From positions 496,001 through 560,000 of the forward strand of contig NZ_LMOZ01000001.1 in NCBI RefSeq assembly GCF_001423695.1: 64,000 nucleotides of DNA. The letters run 5' to 3'. A model generated the notes under the pieces. It worked only from the letters and a program-made list of their open reading frames with translations, made no database searches and was not told the DNA's origin. This DNA is from Leifsonia sp. Leaf336 (lineage in GTDB: Bacteria > Actinomycetota > Actinomycetes > Actinomycetales > Microbacteriaceae). Made by a program: the position numbers and the translations under genes. Each line of letters begins with the position of its first letter. Positions within the stretch are counted from its first letter, which is position 1. This document shows, piece by piece, positions 16,886 through 25,787 of the stretch.

Positions 16886-17758
16886 TCAGGTCGTCGTGAG
16901 CTCCTCGCGCACGAAGCGCGCGAACTGCTCCGCCGCCGCCGACTGCGAGCGCAGCCGGTTGCGGGCGAGGCCGACGACCCGCTCGGCCTCGTCGGCGAGC
17001 GGCACCGCGACGATCCCCGGCTCGGCGGGAGTGTCGGGGATGAGTGCCACTCCCACACCGTCGCGGACGAGCGCGCGCAGAGTCGAGAGCTCGGTCACCT
17101 CGATGACCGGTGCCATGACGACCCCGTGCGCGGCGAAATACGCGTCCGCGATGGTCCGCAGGCCCGATCCCGGCCGCAGCGCGACCAGCTCCGCCTCGGC
17201 GATGTCCGCGAACGCCGCCTCGGTCCCGGAGGCCAGTGGATGGCCCTCCGGCACGCCGAGCACAAGCCGCTCAGCGGTCAGCGGCACCCAGTCGATGTCC
17301 GGATCGCGCGGGTCGGGGCTCAGGAATGCGAGATCCGCCGAGCCTTCCCGCAACGCGTCGAGCACGGTGTCGGCCGTGCCGCCGCGCAGCGCGAACCGGA
17401 TGTCCGGGAACAGGCTGCGGTACTCGCTGACCACCCGTGGCAGCAGCCAGCTGCCGAACGACGACACGTACGCGAGCGACACGATTCCGGCGGCGGGGTC
17501 GCGCAGAGCGTCGATGCGGGCCCGTCCGGTCTCCAGCTCCGCTTCGGCCCGGACGGCGTGGGCCAGCAGGATCTCTCCGTAGCGGTTGAGCTCGAGGTGA
17601 CCGCGACGCCGGTCGAACAGCTCGACCCCGGCCTCGGCCTCCAGCCGCGCCAGGGAGCGCGAGAGCGTCGACTGCGAGACGCCGAGGGTCTCGGCCGCGA
17701 GCGCCAGGTGGCCCTCCGCCGCCAGCGCCCGGAAGTGGGCGATCTCGTCGATCCGCAT
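16886..17758 (-). CDS. LysR-family transcriptional regulator
   Basis: A 290-residue LysR regulator. The N-terminal HTH (IAHFRALAAEGHLALAAETLGVSQSTLSRSLARLEAEAGVELFDR) is followed by a two-lobed periplasmic-binding-like effector domain (GIVSLAYVSSFGSWLLPRVV..., DLAFLSPDP...). The opening resembles YbhD/CbbR-like members. Start chosen at MRIDEI (17758), as usual for the family; ATG 17770 would add four residues. It is divergent from the secreted nuclease gene across 210 bp, so it may control that gene or itself; no T-N11-A site was singled out. Confidence 0.88.
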   Translation of the reverse strand: MRIDEIAHFRALAAEGHLALAAETLGVSQSTLSRSLARLEAEAGVELFDRRRGHLELNRYGEILLAHAVRAEAELETGRARIDALRDPAAGIVSLAYVSSFGSWLLPRVVSEYRSLFPDIRFALRGGTADTVLDALREGSADLAFLSPDPRDPDIDWVPLTAERLVLGVPEGHPLASGTEAAFADIAEAELVALRPGSGLRTIADAYFAAHGVVMAPVIEVTELSTLRALVRDGVGVALIPDTPAEPGIVAVPLADEAERVVGLARNRLRSQSAAAEQFARFVREELTTT

Positions 17759-17969
17759 GAACACCATCATGGCGCAGCTGCGTCACCAGCGCCGTGAGGT
17801 GGTGGTGCAGACCCGCGAACAGGGCTAGGAGGCGGGGTCTGCTCAAATGAGCGGTCTACCCCTGTACGAGTTTTCTGTACGTTCACTCACGAGACAGCGT
17901 GCGGTTCTCCACGATTCCTAAGGTTGCGGCGGACTCGCACGAGTTCCCCCCTTCCGACCGAGGAGAGAG
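17759..17969. promoter_or_regulatory. Divergent LysR/nuclease intergenic region
   Basis: Contains the palindrome GCTCAAATGAGC (17841-17852), a direct repeat CTGTACG (17862-17868 and 17875-17881) and TAAGGT at 17919-17924 as a possible -10 for the nuclease gene, whose ribosome binding site is GAGGAGAG just before the ATG. The sites are seen; assigning a regulator to them is guesswork. Confidence 0.4.
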
Positions 17970-20900
17970 ATGTCATTGAGACTGCGCACACTGGTGCGCG
18001 CCGCCACCGCCGTGGCCGTCGGAGCAGGCCTTGCCGCCGGCTCCCTTGTCGCAACCCCCGCTTTCGCGAGCACTGACGGCACCGGCGTCGTCATCAACGA
18101 AGCGTACTTGTCCGGCGGCAGCGCCGGAGCCGCCTACACCAACAAGTTCGTCGAGCTCTACAACCCGGGCGACCAGGCGGTCGCGCTCACCGGCTGGAGC
18201 CTCCAGTACCGTTCGGCCGCGGGCACGGGCGCCGCGAACGGCGTCGTCCCGCTGAGCGGCAGCATCGCCGCCAAGGCGTTCTACCTCGTCGCCGGCGCCT
18301 CCAACGGCACCAACGGCGCCGCCCTCCCGACTCCCGACGCCGCCAGCAACGCGCTCAACCCGAGCGGCACCACCGGCACGCTCGTCCTCGCGAAGTCGGC
18401 CACCGCGCTGACCCTGCCGACCGGTTCGGTCACGGGCAACGCGAGCGTCGCCGACCTCGTCGGCTACGGCACCTCGAACACCTTCGAGGGCAGCAAGCCG
18501 GCTACGGCGCCGAGCGGCAACACGGACGTGAAGTCTCTCAACCGCGCGGCCTTCAAGGACACCGACGACAACGCCGCAGACCTCGCGCTGAGCGCGACGA
18601 TCACTCCGCAGAACACCGCGTCGGCCACCGACCCCGGCAACCCGGGCGGCGGAGGCGGCACCGACCCGGGAACGGGAACCGACCCCGGTCCGCCGGGCAC
18701 GGTGACCATCGCCGAGATCCAGGGCACCGGTGACACCAGCCCGAAGGCGGGCCAGACGGTCAGCACCGTCGGCGTCGTCACCGCGGCTTACGCGACCGGA
18801 GGCTTCAACGGCTTCTACCTGCAGACCCCGGGCACCGGCGGCGCGATCGACCTCGCGACGCACACGGCGTCCGACGCGGTCTTCGCGTTCGGCTCCTCCT
18901 TCGCCTCCGGCGTCGCCGTCGGCGACTACGTGCAGGTGACCGGAGCGGTCAGCGAGTTCAACGGCCTGACCGAGATCACCCCGACGAAGGTCGACAAGCT
19001 CGACGCGAGCACGGTCACCGCGCCGGCCCCCGCGACCGTGGCCCTCCCGACCACGGATGCGCAGCGCGAGAGCCTCGAGGGGATGCTGGTCGCACCACAG
19101 GGCGCGTTCACCGTCACCGATGTCTACTCGGCCAACCAGTACGGCGAGATCGCGCTCGCGGCCGGCGACAAGCCGCTCGTGCAGCCGACGGAGACCGCGC
19201 GCCCCGGCACCGCGGAGTACACGGCCGCCGTCGCCGACAACAAGGCCCGCTCCGTCACGCTCGACGACGGCGCCTCGACCAACTTCCTGAGCGCGGCCAA
19301 CAAGTCGAAGCCGCTGCCGTACCTGTCGCTGACCAGCCCGGTCCGCGTGGGCGCCCCGGTCACCTTCACGAAGCCGGTCATCCTCGACTACCGCAACGAC
19401 GCCTGGAAATTCCAGCCGACCGCCGAGCTCACGCCCGCGAACGCCGCGGCCGTCCAGCCCGTCACGTTCGGCAACACCCGCACCGCGGCTCCGGCGAACG
19501 TCGGAGGCGACCTGCGCCTGGCGACCTTCAACGTGCTGAACTACTTCACCACGACGGGCGACCAGCTCAGCGGCTGCACCTTCTACACCGACCGCGACGG
19601 CAGCAAGATCACCGTCAACTCCGGCTGCGACGCCCGCGGCGCCGCCGACGCGACCAGCCTGAAGCGCCAGCAGGACAAGATCGTCGCCGCGATCAACGCC
19701 CTCACCGCCGACGTCGTCTCCCTCGAGGAGATCGAGAACTCGGCGCGCTTCGGCCTCGACCGCGACGACGCGCTGAAGACCCTCGTGGCCGCCCTGAACA
19801 GCGCGGCCGGCAGCGAGGTCTGGGCGTACGTGCCCTCGCCCGCGACGGTCCCGTCGAGCGAGGACGTCATCCGCACCGCGTTCATCTACAAGAAGGCGGC
19901 GGCGGCTCCGGTCGGGGCGTCGAAGATCCTCGACGACGCCGCGTTCGCCAACGCCCGCCAGCCGCTCGCCCAGGCCTTCAAGAAGGTCGGAGCCGCGGAC
20001 TCCTCGGCGTTCATCGCCATCGTGAACCACTTCAAGTCGAAGGGCTCCGGAACGGGCGCCGACGCTGACCAGGGCGACGGCCAGGGAGCGTCCAACGCCT
20101 CCCGCGTCAAGCAGGCCAACGCCCTCGTCACGTTCGCGGACGAGCGCAAGACCACGCTGGGCACCGACAAGGTGCTGCTGATCGGCGACTTCAACGCCTA
20201 CCTCAACGAGGACCCGATCAAGGTCCTCACCGACGCCGGCTACGTCGACCAGGTCAGCACCCGCACCACGAAGGCGACCTACTCCTTCGGCGGCACCGTC
20301 GGCTCGCTCGACCACGTGCTCGCCTCACCGGCGGCCAACGCGGTCATCACCGGTGCGGACGTCTGGAACATCAACTCCGTCGAGTCGGTGGCCCTGGAGT
20401 ACAGCCGTTACAACTACAACGTCACCAACTTCTACGAGCCGGGCCCGTACCGCTCCAGCGACCACGACCCGGTCATCATCGGCCTGGGCCTCAAGGCCGC
20501 ACCGGTGACGCTCAACCTGCTGAACATCAACGACTTCCACGGTCGGATCGACAGCAACACGGTGAAGTTCGCCGGGACCGTCGAGAAGCTGCGCGCCGAG
20601 GGCGGGGAGGGCAACACCCTCTTCCTCTCCGCGGGCGACAATATCGGCGCCTCCCTGTTCGCCTCGGCTTCGGCCGGTGACATCCCCACGCTCGACGTGC
20701 TGAACGCGCTCGACCTGAAGACGAGCACCGTGGGCAACCACGAGTTCGACAAGGGCTACAGCGACCTGACCGGCCGCGTGAAGGACGCCGCCGACTTCAG
20801 CTACCTCGGCGCGAACGTCTACCAGAAGGGCACGAAGACCCCGGCGCTGCCGCAGTACGCGGTGTTCGCGGTCGACGGCCTGAAGGTCGGCGTCATCGGC

Positions 20901-22763
20901 GCCGTCACACAGGAGACCCCGACCCTGGTCACGCCGGGCGGCATCGCGTCGCTCGACTTCGGAGACCCGGTGGAGGCCGTCAACCGCGTGGCAGGCGAGC
21001 TCACCGACGGCGACCCGGGCAACGGCGAGGCCGACGTGATCGTCGCCGAGTACCACGAGGGCGCCGGCTTCGGTCAGCCCGAGGGTGCGACGCTCGACCA
21101 GGAGGTCGCGGCCGGCGGAGCGTTCGCCGACATCGTCACCAAGACCAGCGCGAAGGTCTCCGCGATCTTCACGGGGCACACCCACAAGCAGTACGCGTGG
21201 GAGGGCCCGGTCCCGGGTGTCGCGGGAGCGACGCGTCCGATCGTGCAGACCGGCAGCTACGGCGAGAACATCGGCCAGATCACGCTGACCGTGGACGGCG
21301 ACTCCAAGCAGGTCACCGGCCATACCGACCGCAACGTGGCACGCACCACGGACAGCGACGCCAGCCTGGTCGCCGCCTACCCGCGGGTCGCCGCCGTGAA
21401 GACAATCGTCGACAAGGCGCTCGCCGATGCGGCCGTCATCGGCAACCAGAAGGTCGGGTCGGTCACCGCCGACATCACCACCGCCTACCTGAACGGCGCC
21501 CGCGACGACCGGATGAGCGAGTCCACGCTCGGCAACCTGGTCGCCGACTCGCTGCTGTCGACCCTGTCGCCGGCCCAGCTGGGCGGCGCCGAGATCGGCG
21601 TTGTGAACCCGGGAGGCCTCCGCGCGGAGCTGCTGTACGGCACCGACGGCACCGTCACCTATGCACAGGCCAATGCTGTGCTGCCGTTCGTGAACAACCT
21701 GTGGACGACCTCCCTCACCGGGGCGCAGTTCAAGCAGGCGCTCGAGCAGCAGTGGCAGCGGAACGCCGACGGCACCGTGCCGAGCCGGCCGTTCCTCGAC
21801 CTGGGACTGTCGAAGAACGTCAGCTACACCTACGACGCGACCCGTCCGGAGGGCGACCGCATCACGAGCATCATCGTGAACGGCGCGCCGATCGACCCGG
21901 CCAAGTCGTACCGGATCGGCACGTTCTCCTTCCTTGCCCAGGGCGGCGACAACTTCCGGGCGTTCGCGGCCGGAACAGACACGCGCGACTCGGGTCTCAT
22001 CGACCGGGACGCCTGGATCGGCTACATCACCGCCCACAGCCCGCTGTCGCCGAGCTTCGCCCGCCGCGGGGTGTCCGTCACGGACGTCCCCACGACGACG
22101 CTGCAGCGCGGTCAGCAAGTGAGCTTCGGCGTCCAGAAGCTCAACCTGACCAGCCTGGGCAGCCCGGCGAACACCTCGCTCGAGCTGAGCTGGGGCGGCT
22201 CGGCCGTCATCGGCTCCGTGCCGGTGGACGCGTCGGGCAACGCGACGGTGACCTTCACGGTCCCCGCCGGCGCCGCGGGAGCGAGCACCCTGGTGCTCAC
22301 GGCCAAGGAGTCCGGCACGACGGTGCGCATCCCGCTCACGGTCGCCGATGCCCCGACCGACGGCAAGCCCACCTCCGACCCGGTGGCCGCCGCCGAGTCG
22401 AAGCTGACCAAGGCCCTGAACGGCAAGATCTCGTTCAAGGACAAGGCCTACCACGCGGGAGACCCGATCGACGTCACGGTCGGCAAGGCGCGCGCGGGCC
22501 AGTGGGTGTCGGTGTGGGTCTACTCGCAGCCGGTGAGCGTCGGCGGAGGCTGGGTGAAGGTGCCGGCGGACGGCATCCTGCACCTGACCCTCCCGAAGCC
22601 GCTCGCCAAGGGCGACCACAAGCTGTCTGTGCAGGACAGCACCAACACGGTGATCGGCTGGGACGACCTCAAGGTCTCCAACGGCAACGCGGTCGGTCAC
22701 TGGATCTGGACGCTCGTCTGGAACTGGCTCACGGGCTGGCTCTGGGGCTGGCAGCAGCAGTAG
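17970..22763 (+). CDS. Secreted ExeM/NucH-type nuclease fused to UshA-like 5'-nucleotidase
   Basis: A 1597-residue exported protein. Signal peptide: residues 1-34, ending AFA-ST. Then a lamin-tail domain (from about 39, GVVINEAYLSGG), a Gly/Pro linker (226-244), an OB-like segment, and an endonuclease/exonuclease/phosphatase domain (about 514-835: ATFNVLNYF, EEIEN, GDFNAYL, SDHDPV). A metallophosphatase follows (about 850-1075: NINDFHGR, GDN, GNHEFD, GHTH), the 5'-nucleotidase C domain (about 1160-1330), an Ig-like domain and a Trp-rich end. It could degrade external DNA and dephosphorylate the nucleotides, recovering phosphate and nucleosides. There is no LPXTG signal. Confidence 0.9.
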   Translation: MSLRLRTLVRAATAVAVGAGLAAGSLVATPAFASTDGTGVVINEAYLSGGSAGAAYTNKFVELYNPGDQAVALTGWSLQYRSAAGTGAANGVVPLSGSIAAKAFYLVAGASNGTNGAALPTPDAASNALNPSGTTGTLVLAKSATALTLPTGSVTGNASVADLVGYGTSNTFEGSKPATAPSGNTDVKSLNRAAFKDTDDNAADLALSATITPQNTASATDPGNPGGGGGTDPGTGTDPGPPGTVTIAEIQGTGDTSPKAGQTVSTVGVVTAAYATGGFNGFYLQTPGTGGAIDLATHTASDAVFAFGSSFASGVAVGDYVQVTGAVSEFNGLTEITPTKVDKLDASTVTAPAPATVALPTTDAQRESLEGMLVAPQGAFTVTDVYSANQYGEIALAAGDKPLVQPTETARPGTAEYTAAVADNKARSVTLDDGASTNFLSAANKSKPLPYLSLTSPVRVGAPVTFTKPVILDYRNDAWKFQPTAELTPANAAAVQPVTFGNTRTAAPANVGGDLRLATFNVLNYFTTTGDQLSGCTFYTDRDGSKITVNSGCDARGAADATSLKRQQDKIVAAINALTADVVSLEEIENSARFGLDRDDALKTLVAALNSAAGSEVWAYVPSPATVPSSEDVIRTAFIYKKAAAAPVGASKILDDAAFANARQPLAQAFKKVGAADSSAFIAIVNHFKSKGSGTGADADQGDGQGASNASRVKQANALVTFADERKTTLGTDKVLLIGDFNAYLNEDPIKVLTDAGYVDQVSTRTTKATYSFGGTVGSLDHVLASPAANAVITGADVWNINSVESVALEYSRYNYNVTNFYEPGPYRSSDHDPVIIGLGLKAAPVTLNLLNINDFHGRIDSNTVKFAGTVEKLRAEGGEGNTLFLSAGDNIGASLFASASAGDIPTLDVLNALDLKTSTVGNHEFDKGYSDLTGRVKDAADFSYLGANVYQKGTKTPALPQYAVFAVDGLKVGVIGAVTQETPTLVTPGGIASLDFGDPVEAVNRVAGELTDGDPGNGEADVIVAEYHEGAGFGQPEGATLDQEVAAGGAFADIVTKTSAKVSAIFTGHTHKQYAWEGPVPGVAGATRPIVQTGSYGENIGQITLTVDGDSKQVTGHTDRNVARTTDSDASLVAAYPRVAAVKTIVDKALADAAVIGNQKVGSVTADITTAYLNGARDDRMSESTLGNLVADSLLSTLSPAQLGGAEIGVVNPGGLRAELLYGTDGTVTYAQANAVLPFVNNLWTTSLTGAQFKQALEQQWQRNADGTVPSRPFLDLGLSKNVSYTYDATRPEGDRITSIIVNGAPIDPAKSYRIGTFSFLAQGGDNFRAFAAGTDTRDSGLIDRDAWIGYITAHSPLSPSFARRGVSVTDVPTTTLQRGQQVSFGVQKLNLTSLGSPANTSLELSWGGSAVIGSVPVDASGNATVTFTVPAGAAGASTLVLTAKESGTTVRIPLTVADAPTDGKPTSDPVAAAESKLTKALNGKISFKDKAYHAGDPIDVTVGKARAGQWVSVWVYSQPVSVGGGWVKVPADGILHLTLPKPLAKGDHKLSVQDSTNTVIGWDDLKVSNGNAVGHWIWTLVWNWLTGWLWGWQQQ

Positions 22764-22833
22764 CCGGTAACGGCTGACCACGGCCGCCGGGCGCCTCGCG
22801 CGCCCGGCGGCCGTCGCGTGGGGCGCCGCGACC

Positions 22834-22884
22834 TTCGTCACGAATGTCGACATTCGTGGCACGAATCTCGACATTCGTGACGAA
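22834..22884. repeat. Composite palindrome, copy 2 (51 bp, 24 of 25 arm positions match)
   Basis: Arms 22834-22858 and 22860-22884 pair around G22859 with a single mismatch. Inside are three smaller palindromes: TTCGTCACGAAT, ATTCGTGGCACGAAT (22852-22866) and ATTCGTGACGAAT (22873-22885), with centres at 22839, 22859 and 22879, 20 bp apart. It sits between the 3' ends of the convergent nuclease and CHY-protein genes. The family matches the element at 5801-5853. Confidence 0.85.
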
Positions 22885-22917
22885 TGGCGGCCTCTGCGCA
22901 GCGCGGGGAGGGCCTCC

Positions 22918-23253
22918 TCACACCTCGAAGTACAACTCCGTGTGCAGCTTGCACCCCGGGTTGAACGCGGCGCCGCACGCGGGGCACGCGTCGGCCTCCA
23001 GGTAGTCGGCGATCGTCAGTGTCGCGGAGCAGACGCCGCACAGCACGGCGTGCTCGTCGCGTTCGGCGACCGGCCACTGCCGTGCCGAATGGTCGGCGGT
23101 CTCGGCGTGGCAGAGATGGCACGGGTAGAACTCGCCGCAGCACGCGAAGCGGATCGCGATGACGTCGAGCGGGGTGCGGTAGTGGATGCAGCGGGTCTGG
23201 TCGTCCACGGTCGGGCCGAGCACGCGGGGAGCGGCGTCGCCGACCGCGCTCAC
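22918..23253 (-). CDS. CHY zinc-finger protein
   Basis: A 111-residue CHY zinc-finger protein. The metal ligands are plain: DQTRCIHYRTPLDVIAIRF, then CCGEFYPCHLCHAE, ADHSARQWP, CGVCSATLTI and CPACGAAFNPGCKLH. Such proteins bind several zinc ions; the eukaryotic relative Hot13 works in mitochondrial redox chemistry, but bacterial roles are unknown. GTG 23253 overlaps the stop of the BioN-like gene (GTGA), so it is the last gene of the biotin transport operon. Its role there is unexplained. Confidence 0.85.
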   Translation of the reverse strand: MSAVGDAAPRVLGPTVDDQTRCIHYRTPLDVIAIRFACCGEFYPCHLCHAETADHSARQWPVAERDEHAVLCGVCSATLTIADYLEADACPACGAAFNPGCKLHTELYFEV

Positions 23254-23861
23254 CGCACACCCCGCGCGGTGAGGGCGTCGCCGAGCTCGTCGGCGTGCTT
23301 GAAAGCCAGTACCAGGAACAGCACCGCGAACGCCTGGAGGCCCATACGGGCGCCGCGGGCGCGCTGCGCGTCCCGCACGTCGCGCGCGAGCCCGGCGAGA
23401 ACCGGCACCGTGCTCAGCGTGACCGTGAGCAGCAACGCCACCCGCGCCGGGTCGACGCGCAGCACGGAGAGCGGGCGCAGACCGCGCTCGAGGGCGTCGA
23501 GGAGGTCGGCGACCCGCGTCGTCAGGACGAGCAGGGCGGCCAGGACGATCGCCGAGGTCACCCTGGCGGTGTTGGCGACGGCCGGCTGCGGACCTAGGAA
23601 GATCAGCTGGCCGGCGATGGTGATCACGATCACCCAGCGTACGGCGAGCACCTGACGGCCGAGCTCGCGCATCCCGAGCAGGCCGTCGTGGAGGCCCGCC
23701 GCGGCATACGCGAGCGCAGGCACGACGGCCGCGACGCCCGCCCCGGCCCAGGTGGCGGGCAGCAGCGAGACGGCCAGGACGGCGACGAGGACCAGCAGCA
23801 GCTTGGGCCCGGCGGGCATCCGGTGCAGCGGCCCGGTGCCCGGGCGGTAGAGGGTCAGCAC
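23250..23861 (-). CDS. bioN: ECF transporter transmembrane component (EcfT/BioN)
   Basis: A 203-residue membrane protein with about five helices. The C-terminal cytoplasmic part carries the EcfT signature: two short coupling motifs with A-R-G, seen as DAQRARGARM and ALTARGVR. It couples ATP hydrolysis by the BioM-like ATPase to substrate release by BioY. GTG start at 23861 overlaps the ATPase stop and follows GGGGAG. Assignment as BioN rather than a general EcfT rests on cotranscription with bioY and a single ATPase. Confidence 0.87.
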   Translation of the reverse strand: MLTLYRPGTGPLHRMPAGPKLLLVLVAVLAVSLLPATWAGAGVAAVVPALAYAAAGLHDGLLGMRELGRQVLAVRWVIVITIAGQLIFLGPQPAVANTARVTSAIVLAALLVLTTRVADLLDALERGLRPLSVLRVDPARVALLLTVTLSTVPVLAGLARDVRDAQRARGARMGLQAFAVLFLVLAFKHADELGDALTARGVR

Positions 23862-24556
23862 GGGAGGCTCCCCTCGGCGAGCAGGCGCTCGTACGCGGCG
23901 ACGACCTCCACCGGCTCGCCGACCGCCTCGACGGTGCCGCCCGCGAACAACACGGCGACATCGCAGCGCGCCGCCAGCGTCAGGTCGTGGGTGACGAGCA
24001 CCAGGCGGTGGCCCGCGTCCTCGAGCAGGTGGTCGGCGACGCGTCGGGCGTTGCGGGCGTCGAGGTAGGCGGTCGGCTCGTCCGCGACGACAAGCTCCGG
24101 GCGCCGCACGAATGCGCCGCACAGAGCGAGGAGCTGCTTCTGGCCGCCCGAGAGGTCGTGGGAGGGACGGTCGGCGAGAGCGGTGAGCCCGAAACGGTCG
24201 AGCGCCTCCGCGACTCGGAGGGCGGCCGCCTCCCGGCCCAGTCGTTCGGGGCGGAGGGAGAACGCGACGTCCTCCTGCACGGTCGGCATGATGATCTGCG
24301 CGTCGGGGTTGCTGAACACGACCGCCGTGCGGCGCCGCAGCTCGCCGGCCTGCCGCGCAGGGTCGTATCCGAGGATGCTCAGCGCGCCCGTGGAGGCCGG
24401 GACCAGGCCGCCCAGGAGGCGCGCGAACGTGGACTTGCCCGACCCGTTCTCGCCGATCACCGCGATGGTGCGGGCGTCGAGGTCGAGGTCGACGTCGTGG
24501 AGGGCGTCGACGTCGCCGAGCCGGACTCCCACGCCCGTCAGCCGCAGCGCGCTCAT
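23855..24556 (-). CDS. bioM: ECF transporter ATPase (EcfA/BioM)
   Basis: A 233-residue ABC ATPase. Seen: Walker A GENGSGKST (about residues 37-45), Q-loop region FSNPDAQII, signature LSGGQKQ, Walker B LVVADEPT and H-loop VTHD. Only one ATPase gene is present, as in BioMNY transporters, so it should act as a homodimer. Start 24556 is set by GGGGAGG. It is separated from the upstream thiolase by 109 bp holding a stem-loop repeat, while BioN follows with a 7-bp overlap. Confidence 0.92.
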   Translation of the reverse strand: MSALRLTGVGVRLGDVDALHDVDLDLDARTIAVIGENGSGKSTFARLLGGLVPASTGALSILGYDPARQAGELRRRTAVVFSNPDAQIIMPTVQEDVAFSLRPERLGREAAALRVAEALDRFGLTALADRPSHDLSGGQKQLLALCGAFVRRPELVVADEPTAYLDARNARRVADHLLEDAGHRLVLVTHDLTLAARCDVAVLFAGGTVEAVGEPVEVVAAYERLLAEGSLPC

Positions 24557-24590
24557 CGCGACCTCCCCTGCATACCGGGGACCCTGCCCG

Positions 24591-24647
24591 CGAGGGGCAC
24601 GTTGTTGTCGCTTTCGAGCCCGAAAAGTGACAACAACGTGCCCTTCG
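24591..24647. repeat. Dispersed stem-loop repeat, copy 2
   Basis: Left arm 24591-24616 and right arm 24621-24647 pair with few mismatches around a 4-nt loop; core CGAGGGGCACGTTGTTGTC. Unlike the other copies it lies between two co-directional genes (thiolase and bioM), so it could lower expression of the transporter ATPase relative to the upstream genes. Confidence 0.85.
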
Positions 24648-24665
24648 GCGACGCGAGCAGCGCGC

Positions 24666-25787
24666 TCATCGCACCACCTCGAACACAGCGGCCACGCCGA
24701 GGCCGCCGCCGACCGACGCCGCGGCGACGCCAAGCGTGCCGGCGGGCGCGCCGCCGCGGACCAGCCGGCTGAACAGCCGGACGACCGCCACCGCGCCGCT
24801 CGCACCCCACGGGTGGCCGAGCGCGAGGGCTCCGCCGTCCGCGCACACCCGCGGGTCGTCGTCGGCCACGCCGATGCGGCTCAGCACGGCGATGCTCTGC
24901 GGCGCGAACGCCTCCACCAGCTCGAAGGCCGCGATCTCGTCCGCGTCCGCCCCGGCGGCAGCCAGGGCCCGGAGGATCGCGGGCGCGGCGCCGAGCCCCG
25001 GCAGTGCCGGATCGCCGCCCACGATCGCGCCCGACCGCACCGCGAGCCCGGGCGCGGTCCCGGCCGGCGCGACGATGACCGCGGCCGCCCCGTCGCCGAT
25101 GCGGGTGGAGGTGCCGGCCGTCAGCACACCACCCGGGAACAGCGCGGGGAGCCGGGGGAGGACGCGCTCCGCGCCGCCCGCCGCATCGTCGCGGTCGAGC
25201 CCGGCCAGCGGCACGAGTTCGTCGGCGAAGCGTCCGGCGGCGTACGCGGCGTTGGCGCGCGCGTGGCTCCGCGCGGCGTGGGCATCGAGCCGTGCCCGCG
25301 CGAGGGCGTCGTGCGCGGCGAGATCCTCGGCCGCCCGCACCATGTCCGGGTCGGGGAACCCGGCGGGAGCGAACGGCGCCCGGTCGTACGGAACGCCGCC
25401 GACCGAGCGCACCGGCGCTGTGGAGGCGCTCTCGGCCCCACCCGCGAGCCGTGCCCGCCCGTCGCCCGCTCGGATCGCCGCCGCGGCGTCGAGGATGGCG
25501 GCGAGACCGCTGCCGCACTGGCGGTCGACGGTGCCGCCGGGGATCGCCGGGTCGAGGCCGGCGGCGAGGGCGGCCAGACGCGCCGGGTTGCCGCCCGGCC
25601 CCATGCAGTTGCCCAGCAGCACGTCGGCGATCTCGACCGATCCTCCGGTCACGGTCTCGGCGTCGTGGAGGGCCGCCTGCAGCACCGGGGCGGCCAGTTC
25701 GTGCACGCGCACGCCGGCCAAGGCTCGGCCGCGCGTGCCGATGGGGGTGCGGCGGGCGGCGATGACGACGGGAGCCTCAGTGCTCAA
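24666..25787 (-). CDS. Thiolase-family protein of the biotin operon
   Basis: A 373-residue thiolase-fold protein. The nucleophile Cys (DRQCGSGLAA) and the GHPWGASG histidine are present. However, the usual NEAF asparagine is Val (ELVEAFAPQS) and the second catalytic Cys of C-x-G-G-G is Ser (AAASVGGGLG). So it may bind acyl-CoA but differ in chemistry from acetyl-CoA acyltransferase. Start is TTG 25787 after GGGGAGG; it overlaps the ligase end by 11 bp. Position between an acyl-CoA ligase and biotin transport genes suggests work on biotin or a precursor such as pimelate; this is inference. Confidence 0.8.
   Translation of the reverse strand: MSTEAPVVIAARRTPIGTRGRALAGVRVHELAAPVLQAALHDAETVTGGSVEIADVLLGNCMGPGGNPARLAALAAGLDPAIPGGTVDRQCGSGLAAILDAAAAIRAGDGRARLAGGAESASTAPVRSVGGVPYDRAPFAPAGFPDPDMVRAAEDLAAHDALARARLDAHAARSHARANAAYAAGRFADELVPLAGLDRDDAAGGAERVLPRLPALFPGGVLTAGTSTRIGDGAAAVIVAPAGTAPGLAVRSGAIVGGDPALPGLGAAPAILRALAAAGADADEIAAFELVEAFAPQSIAVLSRIGVADDDPRVCADGGALALGHPWGASGAVAVVRLFSRLVRGGAPAGTLGVAAASVGGGLGVAAVFEVVR

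Noticed and set aside
17881-17902. GTTCACTCACG before the nuclease/nucleotidase gene as a PHO box
   Set aside because: Only one unit resembles GTTCACC; the following 11-bp positions do not repeat it, so a PhoP site is not supported.
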